DNA of 64,000 nucleotides from Balanoglossus misakiensis (GCA_040954595.2 CM082582.2:4588001-4652000), one strand, 5' to 3'; numbered from the stretch's first letter, positions 31,426 through 42,847 are shown. Program-made: numbers and translations. The notes: generated by a model not told the origin, from the letters alone.

Positions 31426-33144
31426 ATGAGTTCTGGTGCCTCTGGTTCCGATTTTGCCTACCTATATCGTCGTGTGATTCAACTTTCTGAACCATCCAAC
31501 GAAACAATCCCGAATGATGTGGACGATAGTTTTCATGCCAAAGGCACGTACGGCCTCTGCCAATTTCGACCAAGAAGCGGGACCATCGTCAAACAGAGTC
31601 GTGGATTCAAGAGAGACCGGACGAAGTTACATATCAAGAATAATTTTATTACTAATCTGGAGACATCTCTCGCCAAAGAGGCTCTCATTATGCGATACCT
31701 GAACAAAAAAGATGCGACGTCGTACAGATATCTTCCGAAACTGCTATCTTTTCAGATCGTGGCTTACAGACACTCGTCTGGAAACATAATTCGGATGGTT
31801 CCGGAACTGCAAATGGAATTTGCCGGAGTAGACCTGCACAGGTTTTGCATCGTAGATGGCAATCTTGTCAACGTTCAACACTTACTGAAACAAGCATTAG
31901 AAGCGCTGCAGTTTCTCAGTGCGCATGGGGTACTTCATTGCGATATCACGTTGTCGAACATTACTTTCCATCGGGAACTGTCTCGGTTTAAGTTGATCGA
32001 CTTCGGGTATGCTGAATTTATTCATGCAGATATTGTCGATAAAATGGCGTTCACGTCACCGCATTCTGAGATTCCACTTGGTGCGTCTCGCATGAAGGCG
32101 CTACAGACAGGAAATAGTCCATATTCTAAATCGCATTTACCTCGCGGTATCTTGTTGCATTCTCTGGACCCGTGTCCTGAAGAAAATACAATCAGTGCAT
32201 GCACTCAGACGACACCGTTGCCGTACTATGACCCAAGTATTGCTCTGTCAGATGAAATAGAAACAGAATCATATAGCCATGAGAGTGATTGTTTTTCGTT
32301 GGCATGTGCAGCGGTGATGGTAATGGGTCTTCCCATGTACAGAGATAGAGACCTCGCGACAGTCACTTATCATATTCTACAATCTGTGACATGCCCGGTC
32401 CAAGCTCAACGTTGTATCGACCACTTAACGCGTGTCTGTCGCTCAATTAACTTACTTAGAGGGCCACTCGACGACATCGAAATTGCGTTCTGGAAGTCAA
32501 TGATAAACAAAGATATACGACTGATACATGAACTGGGATTCAACTATCTGGGACCAAGGCTTCTCGATCGAGTTAATTGGATATACGGCGACTATGTAGT
32601 TAAAGCCCTGAAATCGATGTTGCACCCTATCAGAAGTTTTAGATCACCTGCGGCTGATACTCTGCTTCTTTTGGATCAAGTGCCACATGTAACTGCTGAT
32701 GATGACACGGATGTAGATGGCCTATCTCACGCTCGTCAACTCACAGACAGGTATATAGTCCACACAGCCAAGTACACTATCAGTCCGTCACACGACATCC
32801 CAGTTGCATCAATCACTCTGGCAACGCGTGTAGATGGACACCGATTTGTGCCAATATTCACTGATGATCGTCTCGTCGTTAAGTGGTTCAATATTACATG
32901 CCCACGTGTTCACTATAAAAACGTCATAACGAAACTTCTCTGTGGCATATATCGCTCCCATTCCAAAGGAAGCCCGTCGCTTCAGGTACCTCGTGAGAGA
33001 CTATTATCTCTCCGATTTGAGGTTTTGCACAAACACGAGCGTGGCTTAATTCACTCGTGTTTTGTGGAAACATTCGGCGCTATCTACGTACAAGACAAAA
33101 TGATCGTAAATGCAGTGGATATTGACGTCGATTTGACCGAATAG
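31426..33144 (+). CDS. divergent Ser/Thr-type protein kinase
   Basis: 572 residues from the ATG at 31426 (three codons after a non-ATG frame opening). Kinase landmarks are in order: beta-3 lysine K56 (TIVKQ), alpha-C glutamate E85 (LAKEALIMRYL), catalytic loop HCDITLSN with D173 and N178, metal-binding DFG at 192-194 and a DCFSLACA segment matching the F-helix Asp-x-x-Ser motif. The usual Arg of HRD is Cys, so it is a non-RD kinase. All residues needed for catalysis are present. About 200 C-terminal residues are of unknown fold. Large DNA viruses commonly encode such kinases for phosphorylation of structural and host proteins. The next gene follows after only 15 bases, so joint transcription is likely. 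Confidence 0.8.
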   Translation: MSSGASGSDFAYLYRRVIQLSEPSNETIPNDVDDSFHAKGTYGLCQFRPRSGTIVKQSRGFKRDRTKLHIKNNFITNLETSLAKEALIMRYLNKKDATSYRYLPKLLSFQIVAYRHSSGNIIRMVPELQMEFAGVDLHRFCIVDGNLVNVQHLLKQALEALQFLSAHGVLHCDITLSNITFHRELSRFKLIDFGYAEFIHADIVDKMAFTSPHSEIPLGASRMKALQTGNSPYSKSHLPRGILLHSLDPCPEENTISACTQTTPLPYYDPSIALSDEIETESYSHESDCFSLACAAVMVMGLPMYRDRDLATVTYHILQSVTCPVQAQRCIDHLTRVCRSINLLRGPLDDIEIAFWKSMINKDIRLIHELGFNYLGPRLLDRVNWIYGDYVVKALKSMLHPIRSFRSPAADTLLLLDQVPHVTADDDTDVDGLSHARQLTDRYIVHTAKYTISPSHDIPVASITLATRVDGHRFVPIFTDDRLVVKWFNITCPRVHYKNVITKLLCGIYRSHSKGSPSLQVPRERLLSLRFEVLHKHERGLIHSCFVETFGAIYVQDKMIVNAVDIDVDLTE

Positions 33145-33159
33145 AACTTCGACATTAGG

Positions 33160-33888
33160 ATGGACGGATGCGAATACCGGGTAGTGCATTCCACCAACAG
33201 GCGCGCAGAGATGGTTTTCTTCATGGTTAACATCGTCTCATCTCAAGTGATTGGTCATAGGAAACCTCCTGATGACATGGAGATGTCGTCATCGGTACAC
33301 CTTCGAGGATCTAAACTGCAGCACACAATGTTTGAAGTCGCCAATCCTTTGACACACTCGTCCACAGTACTGAACTTCGCTTCTACTGGAGCAACTACTG
33401 TTACCGTAAGAGGTAATTACCTACTGAGAACACGAGCCAGTCTGGATTTTGCTTACCATCAGGGACTGGCTTTCAACAAACGAAGACTGGTGCTGTTACC
33501 GTTCTCTACGAATAACTTAAATTACTCTGGGCGTTTGTACGGGGTGATGAACCCACACCAGGTCAAAGACTGTCTTTGTAACAGCGAACGGTGTATAGTA
33601 GACAAGAACGATCAATTTCCCTCTATAAAATTAACTTTTGAACAAGATGGTTTAACCAGCCAAAAAGTGTGTTTTCAACTATTTGTCCCAACGATGTCTA
33701 TTAATACTCAATTTCAAACTTGGGACACGCTTTACGAGAGCAGTCAGAGAATGTTAGATATCATACTCCGTTATGCCGATTTTAATCAGGATCTGTGTAC
33801 TATGTGTGTAAATGCAGAGACGTTAAAAGGCCGCAAACTTTGTAAAAATGAAGTAGATGAGATATACGATAACTTTAGTCGGGCATAG
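33160..33888 (+). CDS. unknown protein following the kinase
   Basis: 242 residues starting 15 bases after the kinase stop. There is no signal peptide or membrane helix. The middle is rich in beta-type strands (TVTVRGNYLLRTRASLDF, RRLVLLPFSTN) and the C-terminus has a few cysteines. It could be a capsid or tegument component, but nothing diagnostic is visible. Tight packing with the kinase argues that it is a genuine viral-type gene. Confidence 0.6.
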   Translation: MDGCEYRVVHSTNRRAEMVFFMVNIVSSQVIGHRKPPDDMEMSSSVHLRGSKLQHTMFEVANPLTHSSTVLNFASTGATTVTVRGNYLLRTRASLDFAYHQGLAFNKRRLVLLPFSTNNLNYSGRLYGVMNPHQVKDCLCNSERCIVDKNDQFPSIKLTFEQDGLTSQKVCFQLFVPTMSINTQFQTWDTLYESSQRMLDIILRYADFNQDLCTMCVNAETLKGRKLCKNEVDEIYDNFSRA

Positions 33889-34917
33889 GTTATTTCACAG
33901 CTACCTTACAGTACAATAGCGTAATTTGCGTTGTTTGCATAAAGCAAGTAATCGTATAACAAAATGGAAGTTATAACAAACACGCGTTAATGCTTTATAT
34001 TGACGACAGTGTTGTAATTATTGTTACTACCATGTTTTAATTATTGGAGTTATCAGGTATTTCCAATACATGCCTCATTGAAGCCGAAAAATAAGATATT
34101 AAATGCATGTTTTAAATAGAATCTGTACGTTCTCCTTATCATGCGTTATGTCTGGGGCGCGTAAATGGATCACATCTGTACCGAGATAAGTATCTGACGT
34201 GAGCAATGTGAAGAATCGTTGAATATGTTATTTCGAACGTTTCAAGAAAATGCATGACACCTTGTGGCGATGCGAGTTTGTTCAAATGCGTAAATGTTAC
34301 TTTTATGAAATTGTAGTATTAAAAACAAACTATTTGAGAAATATAGTTTTCTATGTCGTCAATTGTGGTGTGTGTGTGTGTGCGAGTGCGCATGTGTTAT
34401 TTAGATCACGAAAAAAAATGAGCAGGGAAAACCAATATCCTAAGTCGACCGCGAGTAGGTTCAGGAACGCACGGATTGCCGCAATAACACGCTTTGATCA
34501 GTAGCCATGAAATGTAAACAGGCGATATCGTGGCCTATAATAATTAGTGACGCATGCCAGAGTGCGAACGCGGCACTTCCGATCGCATTATTACGGTGGG
34601 AAAAAAAACTAAAGTAATTATTGACTGGGCGCACAAAAGCCCGAGTGACTCGTATCGAATATAATGTTAACGAAGGCCAGAGAGAATGGAAATCTTGTTT
34701 CAGGAGCGGCGAGCGAATATTTTTTTTTTTAGGCTGAAGGCAAATCCTGTTCTCTGGCATATTTGCACAGATGCAGACAAGGCGATATAGTTGTTTCCCT
34801 TTTTACCAGAAATATCTCAGACAAAAACACTGATACATGTACTTGTAACTGAATGCATAGGCCGCTGGTCTTTGCACAACATATGTTGTAATGCGGAAGT
34901 AGAATTGGCCGAGATCC

Positions 34918-34949
<32 letters not shown>

Positions 34950-35758
34950 AAATCAGCCAAAGTAGAAGTGGCGATTCCGATGAACAATTTCTTTTTTCTT
35001 TAACAGAAACCATAAAATGCGACGCACATACAGGGTGATGTGTCCCCTGTACAACCGAAGTAAGGACCATTCTACAGGGAGGGGTGGGCAGCATTAATTC
35101 AAGTGTGCAGTCCGCGAAAATAAGTCAGAGCACTTTTAATCGAGTATAGGCTTAGTACCACAGACTTATGCCTTTTGCAACGGGAACACTAAATTCGGAA
35201 ATAATCCCAAAGTACATGATTCTTTAGAATTGAATCCAAACTCAGATCGTTCGCCTCATAGATTAATTCAATCGTCTATTCTTTACTATCAATCACGTGA
35301 CCTTGCAATGTGTCCCATGGCGCAGTCGTTTCCGGATGACGGGCAAGCAATATTTCGGCATCCAGTAAAAGTTTTTCCGAGTATGTTTTTACTTTAGAAC
35401 CGCCGAACACGTAACATGTATCAGATATGGTGCCTCATTGCATTTCGTCTGCACAGTTTTTGTCTGCACCCCGTAAGTCCACGTTGCTGAATTTGCCCGT
35501 CATCTGGAAATTTGAAAGCGCACGTAACTGCCGCCTGAGCGCGTCTGACGTCATTTGATATCGAAGAATACACATGCCTTGGTAATCCCCTACTGCCTAA
35601 TTATTGTGGACACCCACGTCCACAAACGAAAACATCTGATTAACGCGCCTGGGCGCGTATGCTGTAAATAAAGTTCGAAGACAAGCTCTGGCACAGTATA
35701 GTGAAATTTAGACTCGTGTCTAAACCACCGTGCCGGAGTTTTACAGTCAGAAGTTGAA
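33889..35758. other. gene-free region
   Basis: No credible gene. It contains a GTGT microsatellite near 34370, a poly-A run at 34918-34945 and, at its right end, a dispersed repeat (35277-35570). The composition changes here from dense virus-like to intergenic host-like. Confidence 0.5.
35277..35570 (+). repeat. about 300-bp dispersed repeat, copy 1 (upstream of the E2-like gene)
   Basis: Roughly 90 percent similar by eye to 40881-41181 (both start tattctttactatcaatcacgtga and end gcgtctgacgtcatttgata). It ends 189 bases before the E2-like ATG. Confidence 0.8.
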
Positions 35759-36684
35759 ATGTCTCACAAACGTGTTTCCAAGCAGTTCCATCGCCTGCTG
35801 AAAAATATCGCAAGTTTAAGCGACGGACAAGCCAAAGTGGTCGAATTTTCAGACTCGATGGACGATATCGCCATCAGGATATGTCCCAACGACGGGCTTT
35901 ACAAAGACGCCGAGTTTATTTTCAGGGTACGTCTCGTACATTGAGGTGGGCGTGCGCTTTTCATGGAGTGTGTAGAATTTATGTTCCATTTCAGAACCGG
36001 CAGTCGTTTTCTTCTCAAATTTCCCTACCACTTTTAGAGTTTATCGAATCATCTAGAAACATGGTGTAGGCATAAAACAACTAGAAATTTGTATCGACAA
36101 TTTGCTTCGCTTACAAAAAAAAATCCGAAAAGACTCCTTATTTTAACGCAATAAAATTAAATTGAAGTACCATGATGTTCGCCACGGCCATTGTTAATGT
36201 GTTCTAAGAAATGAGGTCACGATTTTCAACGTAAAATCTACATTCCTCTATCAATGCCGGACTTAACCTAGTTTCTTTGCTGGTTCATTTACAGATCGAA
36301 CTCGATGACAGATACCCTCGAGTTGCACCAACTGTTTCTTGTGAAACTCCCATATATCACCCTAATATAAATGCTTACGACGGGAATCTGTACGACAACG
36401 TCTGCGTGAGCGTTCTCTCCGACTGGACCCCGGATGTGGACCTGGAGAGCCTCGCCCAAGCGATACTTTTCCTGTTCTACCAGCCGAACCTGAGCGACCC
36501 GCTGTCTGAGATGTTCACGGACTCTCAGACCGTGGGCGAGTACGAAGCCAAAGTGGAGAGGTCGCTGAGGGGAGAGCTGGTGGATGGGGTTGTTTTCCAG
36601 AAAAACTGTAGCGGTGTTGCAGGGGGCGCGAACGACAACCGAGAGAGCGTCCCGTCCGCGCGAGGAGAACAGAAGCCACGATGA
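35759..36684 (+). CDS. ubiquitin-conjugating-enzyme (UBC-fold) protein, NEDD8-E2-like
   Basis: Two exons in phase 0: 35759-35926 (56 codons, donor GTACGT) and 36295-36684 (acceptor TTTACAG), total 185 residues. Exon 1 ends and exon 2 begins within the beta-sheet of a UBC fold (FIFR then IELDDRYPRVAPTV). Landmarks are the HPN motif in IYHPNI and a catalytic-type cysteine in NVCVSVL, followed by W and a helix LESLAQAILFLFYQPNLSDPL. The length and the sheet pattern resemble UBE2M/UBE2F-type E2s, but the loop between HPN and Cys is longer. The expected role is transfer of ubiquitin or a ubiquitin-like protein. The GC-rich second exon differs from the virus-like neighbours and suggests host origin. 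Confidence 0.75.
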
Positions 36685-37245
36685 TGACGGACAAGTGAAA
36701 ATGGCCCCCTGTCTCCCGCGGATGAGTGAAGCTAAACTAGAAAGTGGACACACTGAAATATTTCAACGTACAAACCAACAGTAGCTGTGCGTAGTTAAAC
36801 ACAGTCATTCTTTTGCATTATGTTTTCCGATCAGATAAATGATGTCTAAATATATCAGAAGGAGTCAGAGTATGACACGTCATGAATTCTCGTACAAATT
36901 CATACATGTATACATGCATGCATGTGGCGGTCTGCCGGATGACATGTCACAAGCAGTGGGGGCAACCCTTTTATCCTTCGCTTGTTAGTACCTTACAACT
37001 CATGGGTCAGTCAATTATGCCAGATATGCAAGAATTTATCCACGCTATTACAAACGCATGTATATAACAGGTGGTCATCCCTGACCGAAGTCATTGGACA
37101 AGGGTTGTATGCCTAGACATATGTCTGCATTCGCGCATTATACTTCCTACTGAAAGAACTGCCAATACGCGGGGCACAAGCACTGCATAGCCATAACTGT
37201 ATCGACAGGACCGGATTCACACCTTGAACATTATCAACGAGAAAC
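36685..37245. other. gene-free spacer
   Basis: No gene is seen; short ATG-rich stretches (acatgtatacatgcatgcatg) only. Confidence 0.4.
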
Positions 37246-38502
37246 ATGTGTTCAATAAGAGAGATTATGGATATCATGACCAATACAGTGGATGTGGTGT
37301 TTGATAAGGATAACCAAAAGTACACAGTTCCGCTTAGCTGGATCACAAACTATATACCAATGTTAGCGGCGATGACGTCGTGGCAAAACAGCTATGACCT
37401 TGATTTGACGTCCACAAACCCGCGGATTCTCCGACTTAGCCCCGTACTGTATTATGGCGAACTTACAGCCGACTTATTAGAGCATTTTATTGAATTTTCC
37501 TGCGCACGATATTACGGTATTGACCACTTCACACGCATTGAGTTAAAGCATTTCCCATGGAATAAGTTGGCCAATCTTGTGGCCTTGGCTGACTACTGGT
37601 GCGTACCAAACTACAACGTTAAACTTGCGCGCTTCATTCGTTTTGTCGCATCGTCGCCACGTATAGACGATGTACTATCTGGAGCAGGTTTATTGACAGA
37701 GTGGTATGTAAATTTGGCAAGAGCCTATCACGAATTAGCCCATTGGTTTCCGGACAATTTAGGAGGTGTGTCTACGGTTCGAGAGGCCATTGCAGTTACA
37801 TTGTTCAATGGACAATATAACAAAACTGTATGTACCTGTCAGAAATACGTTGAAAACGGATGCATAGAACGTACATTACACGGGAGCTATGACGGTAGAA
37901 TACGCCGCCTCATGAAATATTGGACGGAGATAAGAGGCTGCAACATGGTGTCCATCATCGCTTCAGCTGGATGGACTTCGAGCACTATTTTGAGTGTATG
38001 TAGTGACATAGACGCCGGTATCAAGGATCAGTACAACAGATGGTTCGTGTTCCTTGTGCATTTCTGGTTTGCCAGATATACTGTGGAACGTGATTGCTGT
38101 CTGTATGTCGCCCAGTGTGCGGCTATCAACAAAAGGGATGGCTTGGACAGACGCATTTTCCTTCTGTCCTCTTTATTTTATTATTCTAAATTAAATAACA
38201 GCGAAACAAATTTGGCCATAGGGAAGTTGCAAGAACACAAGAGTCTCATGGAAAACTACGTGCAAAGTATTGGAAAGCAACTGTGTTGCATTAACTGCGA
38301 CATTATGTACGGTGACGACGCCACACGTTGTGAAACCTGTGGGGGTGTGGCATGTGCAGACTGCATAAATCGATGTATGATCTGCAGGGCTTTTAAGTGC
38401 CATCGATGTTCTCAATTTATAAGACGACGATCACGTCTGCAGCGAACCTACGTGGCAGGCATGACATGTTTCGCGTGCTTTTATTACTATATGTATCAAT
38501 GA
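37246..38502 (+). CDS. BTB/SKP1-like protein with C-terminal zinc-binding clusters
   Basis: 418 residues. The N-terminal 120 residues read like a BTB/POZ or SKP1-type fold: VDVVFDKDNQKYTVPLSW (strand pair), a segment of hydrophobic turns, LEHFIEFSCARYYG and NLVALADYWCVPN, corresponding to the BTB helices and the typical LL..A.yf.v..L end. The middle is helical and unassigned. The last 75 residues carry at least twelve cysteines in C-x2-C pairs (CCINC, CETC, CADC, CMIC, CHRC, CFAC), a RING- or zinc-ribbon-like arrangement. BTB proteins recruit CUL3 and RING domains recruit E2s, so a ubiquitin-ligase role is attractive but inferred. Intronless. A TATA box is not clear. Confidence 0.6.
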   Translation: MCSIREIMDIMTNTVDVVFDKDNQKYTVPLSWITNYIPMLAAMTSWQNSYDLDLTSTNPRILRLSPVLYYGELTADLLEHFIEFSCARYYGIDHFTRIELKHFPWNKLANLVALADYWCVPNYNVKLARFIRFVASSPRIDDVLSGAGLLTEWYVNLARAYHELAHWFPDNLGGVSTVREAIAVTLFNGQYNKTVCTCQKYVENGCIERTLHGSYDGRIRRLMKYWTEIRGCNMVSIIASAGWTSSTILSVCSDIDAGIKDQYNRWFVFLVHFWFARYTVERDCCLYVAQCAAINKRDGLDRRIFLLSSLFYYSKLNNSETNLAIGKLQEHKSLMENYVQSIGKQLCCINCDIMYGDDATRCETCGGVACADCINRCMICRAFKCHRCSQFIRRRSRLQRTYVAGMTCFACFYYYMYQ

Positions 38503-38714
38503 CATATTTAAAATAGTTAATTGTAGGATACTTTTAAAAGGTTTACAAAGAAAACGCATCACTGTACACCTAATTATTGTATCACATTCTTTATTAAAAA
38601 AATGGTATACGAAACAATTTTGTATTGTGTGGATAGTTTTTTTTAAGCATAAACATAGCACGCCGTTACAAAACCTACATAACATGTATATTTGTCTCAC
38701 ATTGCTCAAGTTCA

Positions 38715-39142
38715 TTAATGTTCGCCTGGTAATTCTAATAAGTCTATAGCAAGTGAATGACCAGTTGTACCACCAGTGACTGAAGCTATACAAAAGAAAT
38801 AGTTTTCCTCGTCGGTGTTCCGTTGTTTACACTTTAACCTGAATTCACATTCGTCGGTACATTCGTCATTACAGACGTTAATTTCCTGAAAATAAATATA
38901 AAATATTCAGTTAATCATTTCAACAATACTGTAGCGTTTTCGCCGGTTCGATCATGGGTTTCTTTTCGGGACAAACAAACTGTCTCAGACGCCGTCGACA
39001 CTGGCTCATAAGGAAAACAACTTACGTCCTTAATGATCACGTTCAAACGGAGGGAAGCTGTGGATGCATCTGAAACGGTTTTCTTGCGGTAGTGCACGGT
39101 CTGATTTACACTACCCACATTTTCCCATTTCGCACGTGCCAT
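38715..39142 (-). CDS. small two-exon protein, 95 residues
   Basis: Exon 1 runs from the ATG at 39142 to 39026 (39 codons, donor GTAAGT) and exon 2 from 38885 to 38715 (acceptor TTTTCAG), joined in phase 0. The product has a basic N-terminal half and a Cys-containing second half (VCNDECTDECEFRLKC). Without the intron the frame stops inside it at 38915. The function is unknown. It lies directly downstream of another 95-residue two-exon gene in the same direction, so the two may be related or even parts of one transcription unit. Confidence 0.55.
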
Positions 39143-39312
39143 CACCCAGGCGCTGTTGCGTCATGTGCTGCAACGCCTAACAAATCTTTCCTAGTGTGTG
39201 ATAATAAAGAGATGTGTGCAATACACGCTTTCTGCATCCCAGCACACAAAATTGCACAACAATTAATCGATTATACCAATGGCACACTTAGTCTCAGTTA
39301 CATACAGATAAA

Positions 39313-40051
39313 TTAATGTACCTTGCAATTGCTGCTTCCCACAAATTCCCATGGTTCATCAATGTCTCTTATCTCAATTTTCAGGATCTTATCTTGATCA
39401 TGGAGAAAGTACGGCAGGCGATCGTCCCATGGAACGGAATCCTGTGAAGTAAAAACAAGACAAATGGGCTTGAAGACCGACCTTCCGCCCCTCTCGCCAC
39501 GGCGTTGTCGTATTTTATTATTTTTTCTACAGATTTTAATGTGTGTGTTCTTGTTTTTTACTTCTCTTGCTGTTTTTTTTTTTTTATGGGCTACAAGCCT
39601 GAAATAAAGATTATTATTATTAAGCGTATCACAGTACATTATGCGCAACTACTTTGAACAATCATACAGGTGCCAACGTCGTTGGGTCATATATACTGTT
39701 ATATGTGAATAACCATGGATAAAGTCAGACTAATTTTGTTCTCTGTTTGTCTTACTTGAATATTTGTTTATGCGGCATCTGTACCAACAACAAAAATAGG
39801 CTCAACGTGCGTGATTGCTGTTTAAATTGCGCGTCCATCTTCTTATCTGGCTTAACGGTAATCTCAAAGCGATGTCGTTAGTTCACACCTACCAGTCTAT
39901 GCCTATCAGTGTACCAAGTCCCTATGCGAATCTTAACATAATCTTCGCCTTCATAATCACATTTGAAACCAATCCTGATAAGTTTCCCGACATCGCCGAA
40001 GTCAAAGGCACTGGTAAGTGTCCCGGGGACCGGTGGTTTAGATGTAGACAT
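39313..40051 (-). CDS. small two-exon protein, 95 residues
   Basis: Exon 1 runs from the ATG at 40051 to 39893 (53 codons, donor GTAGGT) and exon 2 from 39441 to 39313 (acceptor TTCACAG), in phase 0. The product is hydrophilic with strand-like segments (KIRIGTWYTD, ILKIEIRDI); no motif is recognised. The frame is open upstream of the ATG only from a TTG. The exon ends with AAG GTACAT, so an alternative donor there could lead to a longer spliced form, but I found no in-frame acceptor before the next gene's ATG. Confidence 0.5.
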
Positions 40052-40476
40052 CCTTTCTCTGATCGCCTTGTTAATGCCAATTGTATGCGGCAAAACACAC
40101 TGATACAGGGTATGAGATACACTTTTACACAATTTGTAATTGATGCAACTGCGAGTAAAAGGAGTCCGTTGAAGTGCTTAAAGATGCTGACGGTGTAACA
40201 TTTTATCCACGCGTATTTATAGTATTCAGTATAACATAACGTGTAGATGGCGTCCACGAGTGATTTCACTTCATGAATGCACGCGTTCGTTTATTCCGAG
40301 ACACGACCAAACATATGACATTGCTCTAAGACAGTCAACAACTGTTTATATATTTGTGGGCACATAAGGGGCATTGCGATTCATATTTTGGTCCTTCTCC
40401 GAGAAGCACGGTACAACGTTGACCATCTCCAGCAAAGGGTCTAGTTTCGTTCCTCTACCCACACACCAGCGCGACA

Positions 40477-42093
40477 ATGCCCCGGTCGTTTTTAGTGAAG
40501 AATTCCATCAAGAAAGCGGCGAACGGCAAGAGCGCATTCCCGGCAAGGGTTCCGACAACAGGTGATCACGGGCTGCAAGCGAGCCCGGTCGCGCGGCCAA
40601 CTTTGAAAGATGAATTCGAACACTTTGAACGCTGCGAAAATCCAGATGTTCTCGCCATGAGAGATGAGAATTTGTACAAGAATATGTACAGCGTCGTAAT
40701 GTCAGATGGGCCCTGCATTGATGTGCGGAAGTGGCCCGGCGAGATCTCCACCTATACCGTCCAATCACCGCCGCCAAATGGTGAGGATTCCCCCTGATTA
40801 ATTCCTATGTTACCTGTATGTATTTTGTGGCTATATGTCGTCTGAGTTTTGAAAAAAGGCGAGTAGAAAAGCGGAGTGTTTATTCTTTACTATCAATCAC
40901 GTGATCTGGCAATGTGTCCCATGGCGCAGTCATTTCCAGATGACGGGCAAGCAATATTTCGGCATCCAGTAAAAGTTTTCCCGAGTATATTTTTACTTTA
41001 GAACCGCCAAACACATAACATGTATCGGGTATGTTGCCTCATCAGCCTCATTGCATTTCGTCTGCACAGTCTTTGTCTGCACCACGTAAGTCCACGTTGC
41101 TGAAGTTGCCCGTCATCTGGAAATTTGAATGCGAACGCAACTGCCACCTGAGCGCGTCTGACGTCATTTGATAGCGAAGATTTGACAAGTGCAGTGTCGC
41201 CAATGTGTGGTGATGGATTGAATGAACCATTCTACTTTTGTTTTTGTGTTGTGCTGTGCGCTTGAGTTCTTTGTGTTTACGAAAGTACGTCTTTTTCCAG
41301 GTTTCAACAAAGCAATGATTGAACTCCTGAAGGCCAGTAAACTGAGCATTACCGATTTGTACAGGGCCTTGACTACGGAACGGCTGTACTGGTCAACTAA
41401 CGTCGATAACCGGGCCCACGTCCTTCTGCGTCAAATGCGAGAAGGTTTTCAACACGCCGCACGGCCTAGAATTACGTGTGAAGTGTGCAACAAATCCTTC
41501 GGACATGCCGTTAGTTTGAGTCAACACATGGCCGTCCACACACAGGAACGAAACTTCCAGTGCAAACAGTGCGGGAAAAGTTTCAAGCGATCGTCAACGC
41601 TCTCCAGGCATCTGCTCATTCACTCGGACACCCGGCCCTACCCGTGCCAGTACTGCGGAAAGCGATTCCACCAGAAATCTGACATGAAGAGGCACACTTA
41701 CATTCACACAGGTAATTATTGTCTGTTAATATGGGCTTTGTTAGTGGGTGTCTAACCCTCGACAGGGCTGGTGTATACACAATTAAATCCACTCCCATGT
41801 AATTGTCAATTACATCAGAAAACAAAGGGGGCTCTTTACCCCGTGGTGTATGGAAAGCTGACGTGCTAACTGCGGTCGCTTTTCGTGTCATTCAATTTCC
41901 AGGCGAAAAACCGTACAAGTGTCTGAAATGTGGCAAGGCGTTCATCCAGTCGACCCATTTCATCACGCACAGCCGCAAGCACACGGGCTACAAGCCGTTC
42001 TCCTGCCAGATCTGCACCAAATCCTTCCAGAGAAAAGTGGACATGAGACGCCACCTCAAAACGCAGCACGCCACCAGCTCTGAGCGGCAATAA
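40477..42093 (+). CDS. gfi1: GFI1-family transcriptional repressor with SNAG domain and five C2H2 fingers
   Basis: Three exons: 40477-40780 (donor GTGAGG), 41301-41711 (acceptor TTTTCCAG, donor GTAATT) and 41903-42093 (acceptor TTTCCAG), both introns in phase 1; 301 residues. The N-terminus MPRSFLVKN is a SNAG repression motif, which binds LSD1-type corepressors in the family. Five C2H2 fingers follow (CEVC, CKQC, CQYC, CLKC, CQIC), with GFI1-type signatures such as [42 protein letters not shown] and QRKVDMRRH, and the second intron in the HTGEKP linker. Vertebrate GFI1 proteins have six fingers; the first is absent here. A nuclear DNA-binding repressor of cell-fate genes is expected. This is surely of animal origin. 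Intron 1 carries the 300-bp dispersed repeat. Confidence 0.9.
40881..41181 (+). repeat. about 300-bp dispersed repeat, copy 2 (in GFI1-type intron 1)
   Basis: Copy of 35277-35570 with about ten percent differences, in the same orientation, inside intron 1 of the GFI1-type gene. Confidence 0.8.
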
Positions 42094-42847
42094 GGGACGG
42101 TGGGCTGTGAAAAATGAAACGGACAATCTCCAACTACGCACACACACACACAATGACTGCATGCATGCACATTAGTCCTGACACATTATTCAAATATTGT
42201 AACCGTTGTGATAGCGTCAATATTTTTTGTAATATCGCATTCCGAAAATATAGAGATGAAACCAGAGTTGCGAGTTGCATCATTTGAAAGTCCGTATTTC
42301 AGTGCCCTAAATGATCCCTGTTGGGAATCGTGTGAGGTTCAAGGCAGGTTTCGCCTACCAACTCCTCTGGGAATCAGAGTTAAGCCCATACACGTGTAGT
42401 TTATTGGGAATGGGTATTGTTTATCTTTCTTCTCTGCAAAGTCACAGCTTCACAATAAGCCTAAGTCCAATGTCAGGTGTGAACAAATGCCAAAGTTCAC
42501 CGACACGTATATATAGCTTGACTGAATGTACAATAAACAGACTTGAACTTGGTAACCACAACTCGCGCATCGAGTCTCACTTTCCCGGCCATTCGTCCCT
42601 CTCCACTCCCTGAACCCTTTCTCAAAGTGTACGCCGTACAATCCCAGTTAATGATATGGTTTAAGCCGGTTTAAGACACAATTACATATTAGTCAGGTGA
42701 TATATATAAGTTACAAGTAATTAGTTCTCATTTCGCGTCACTTTCAACACGTCCAGACCTCGCGCGACATTGAACGTACTATATTGCTTACGTAACGCAG
42801 GAATTTCATTGACTGCCAGTTGTTTATGTAATCAGATATTCCTTCCT

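Noticed and set aside
34390-34504. Short plus-strand frame near 34250-34504
   Set aside because: It contains a GT microsatellite and no recognisable domain.
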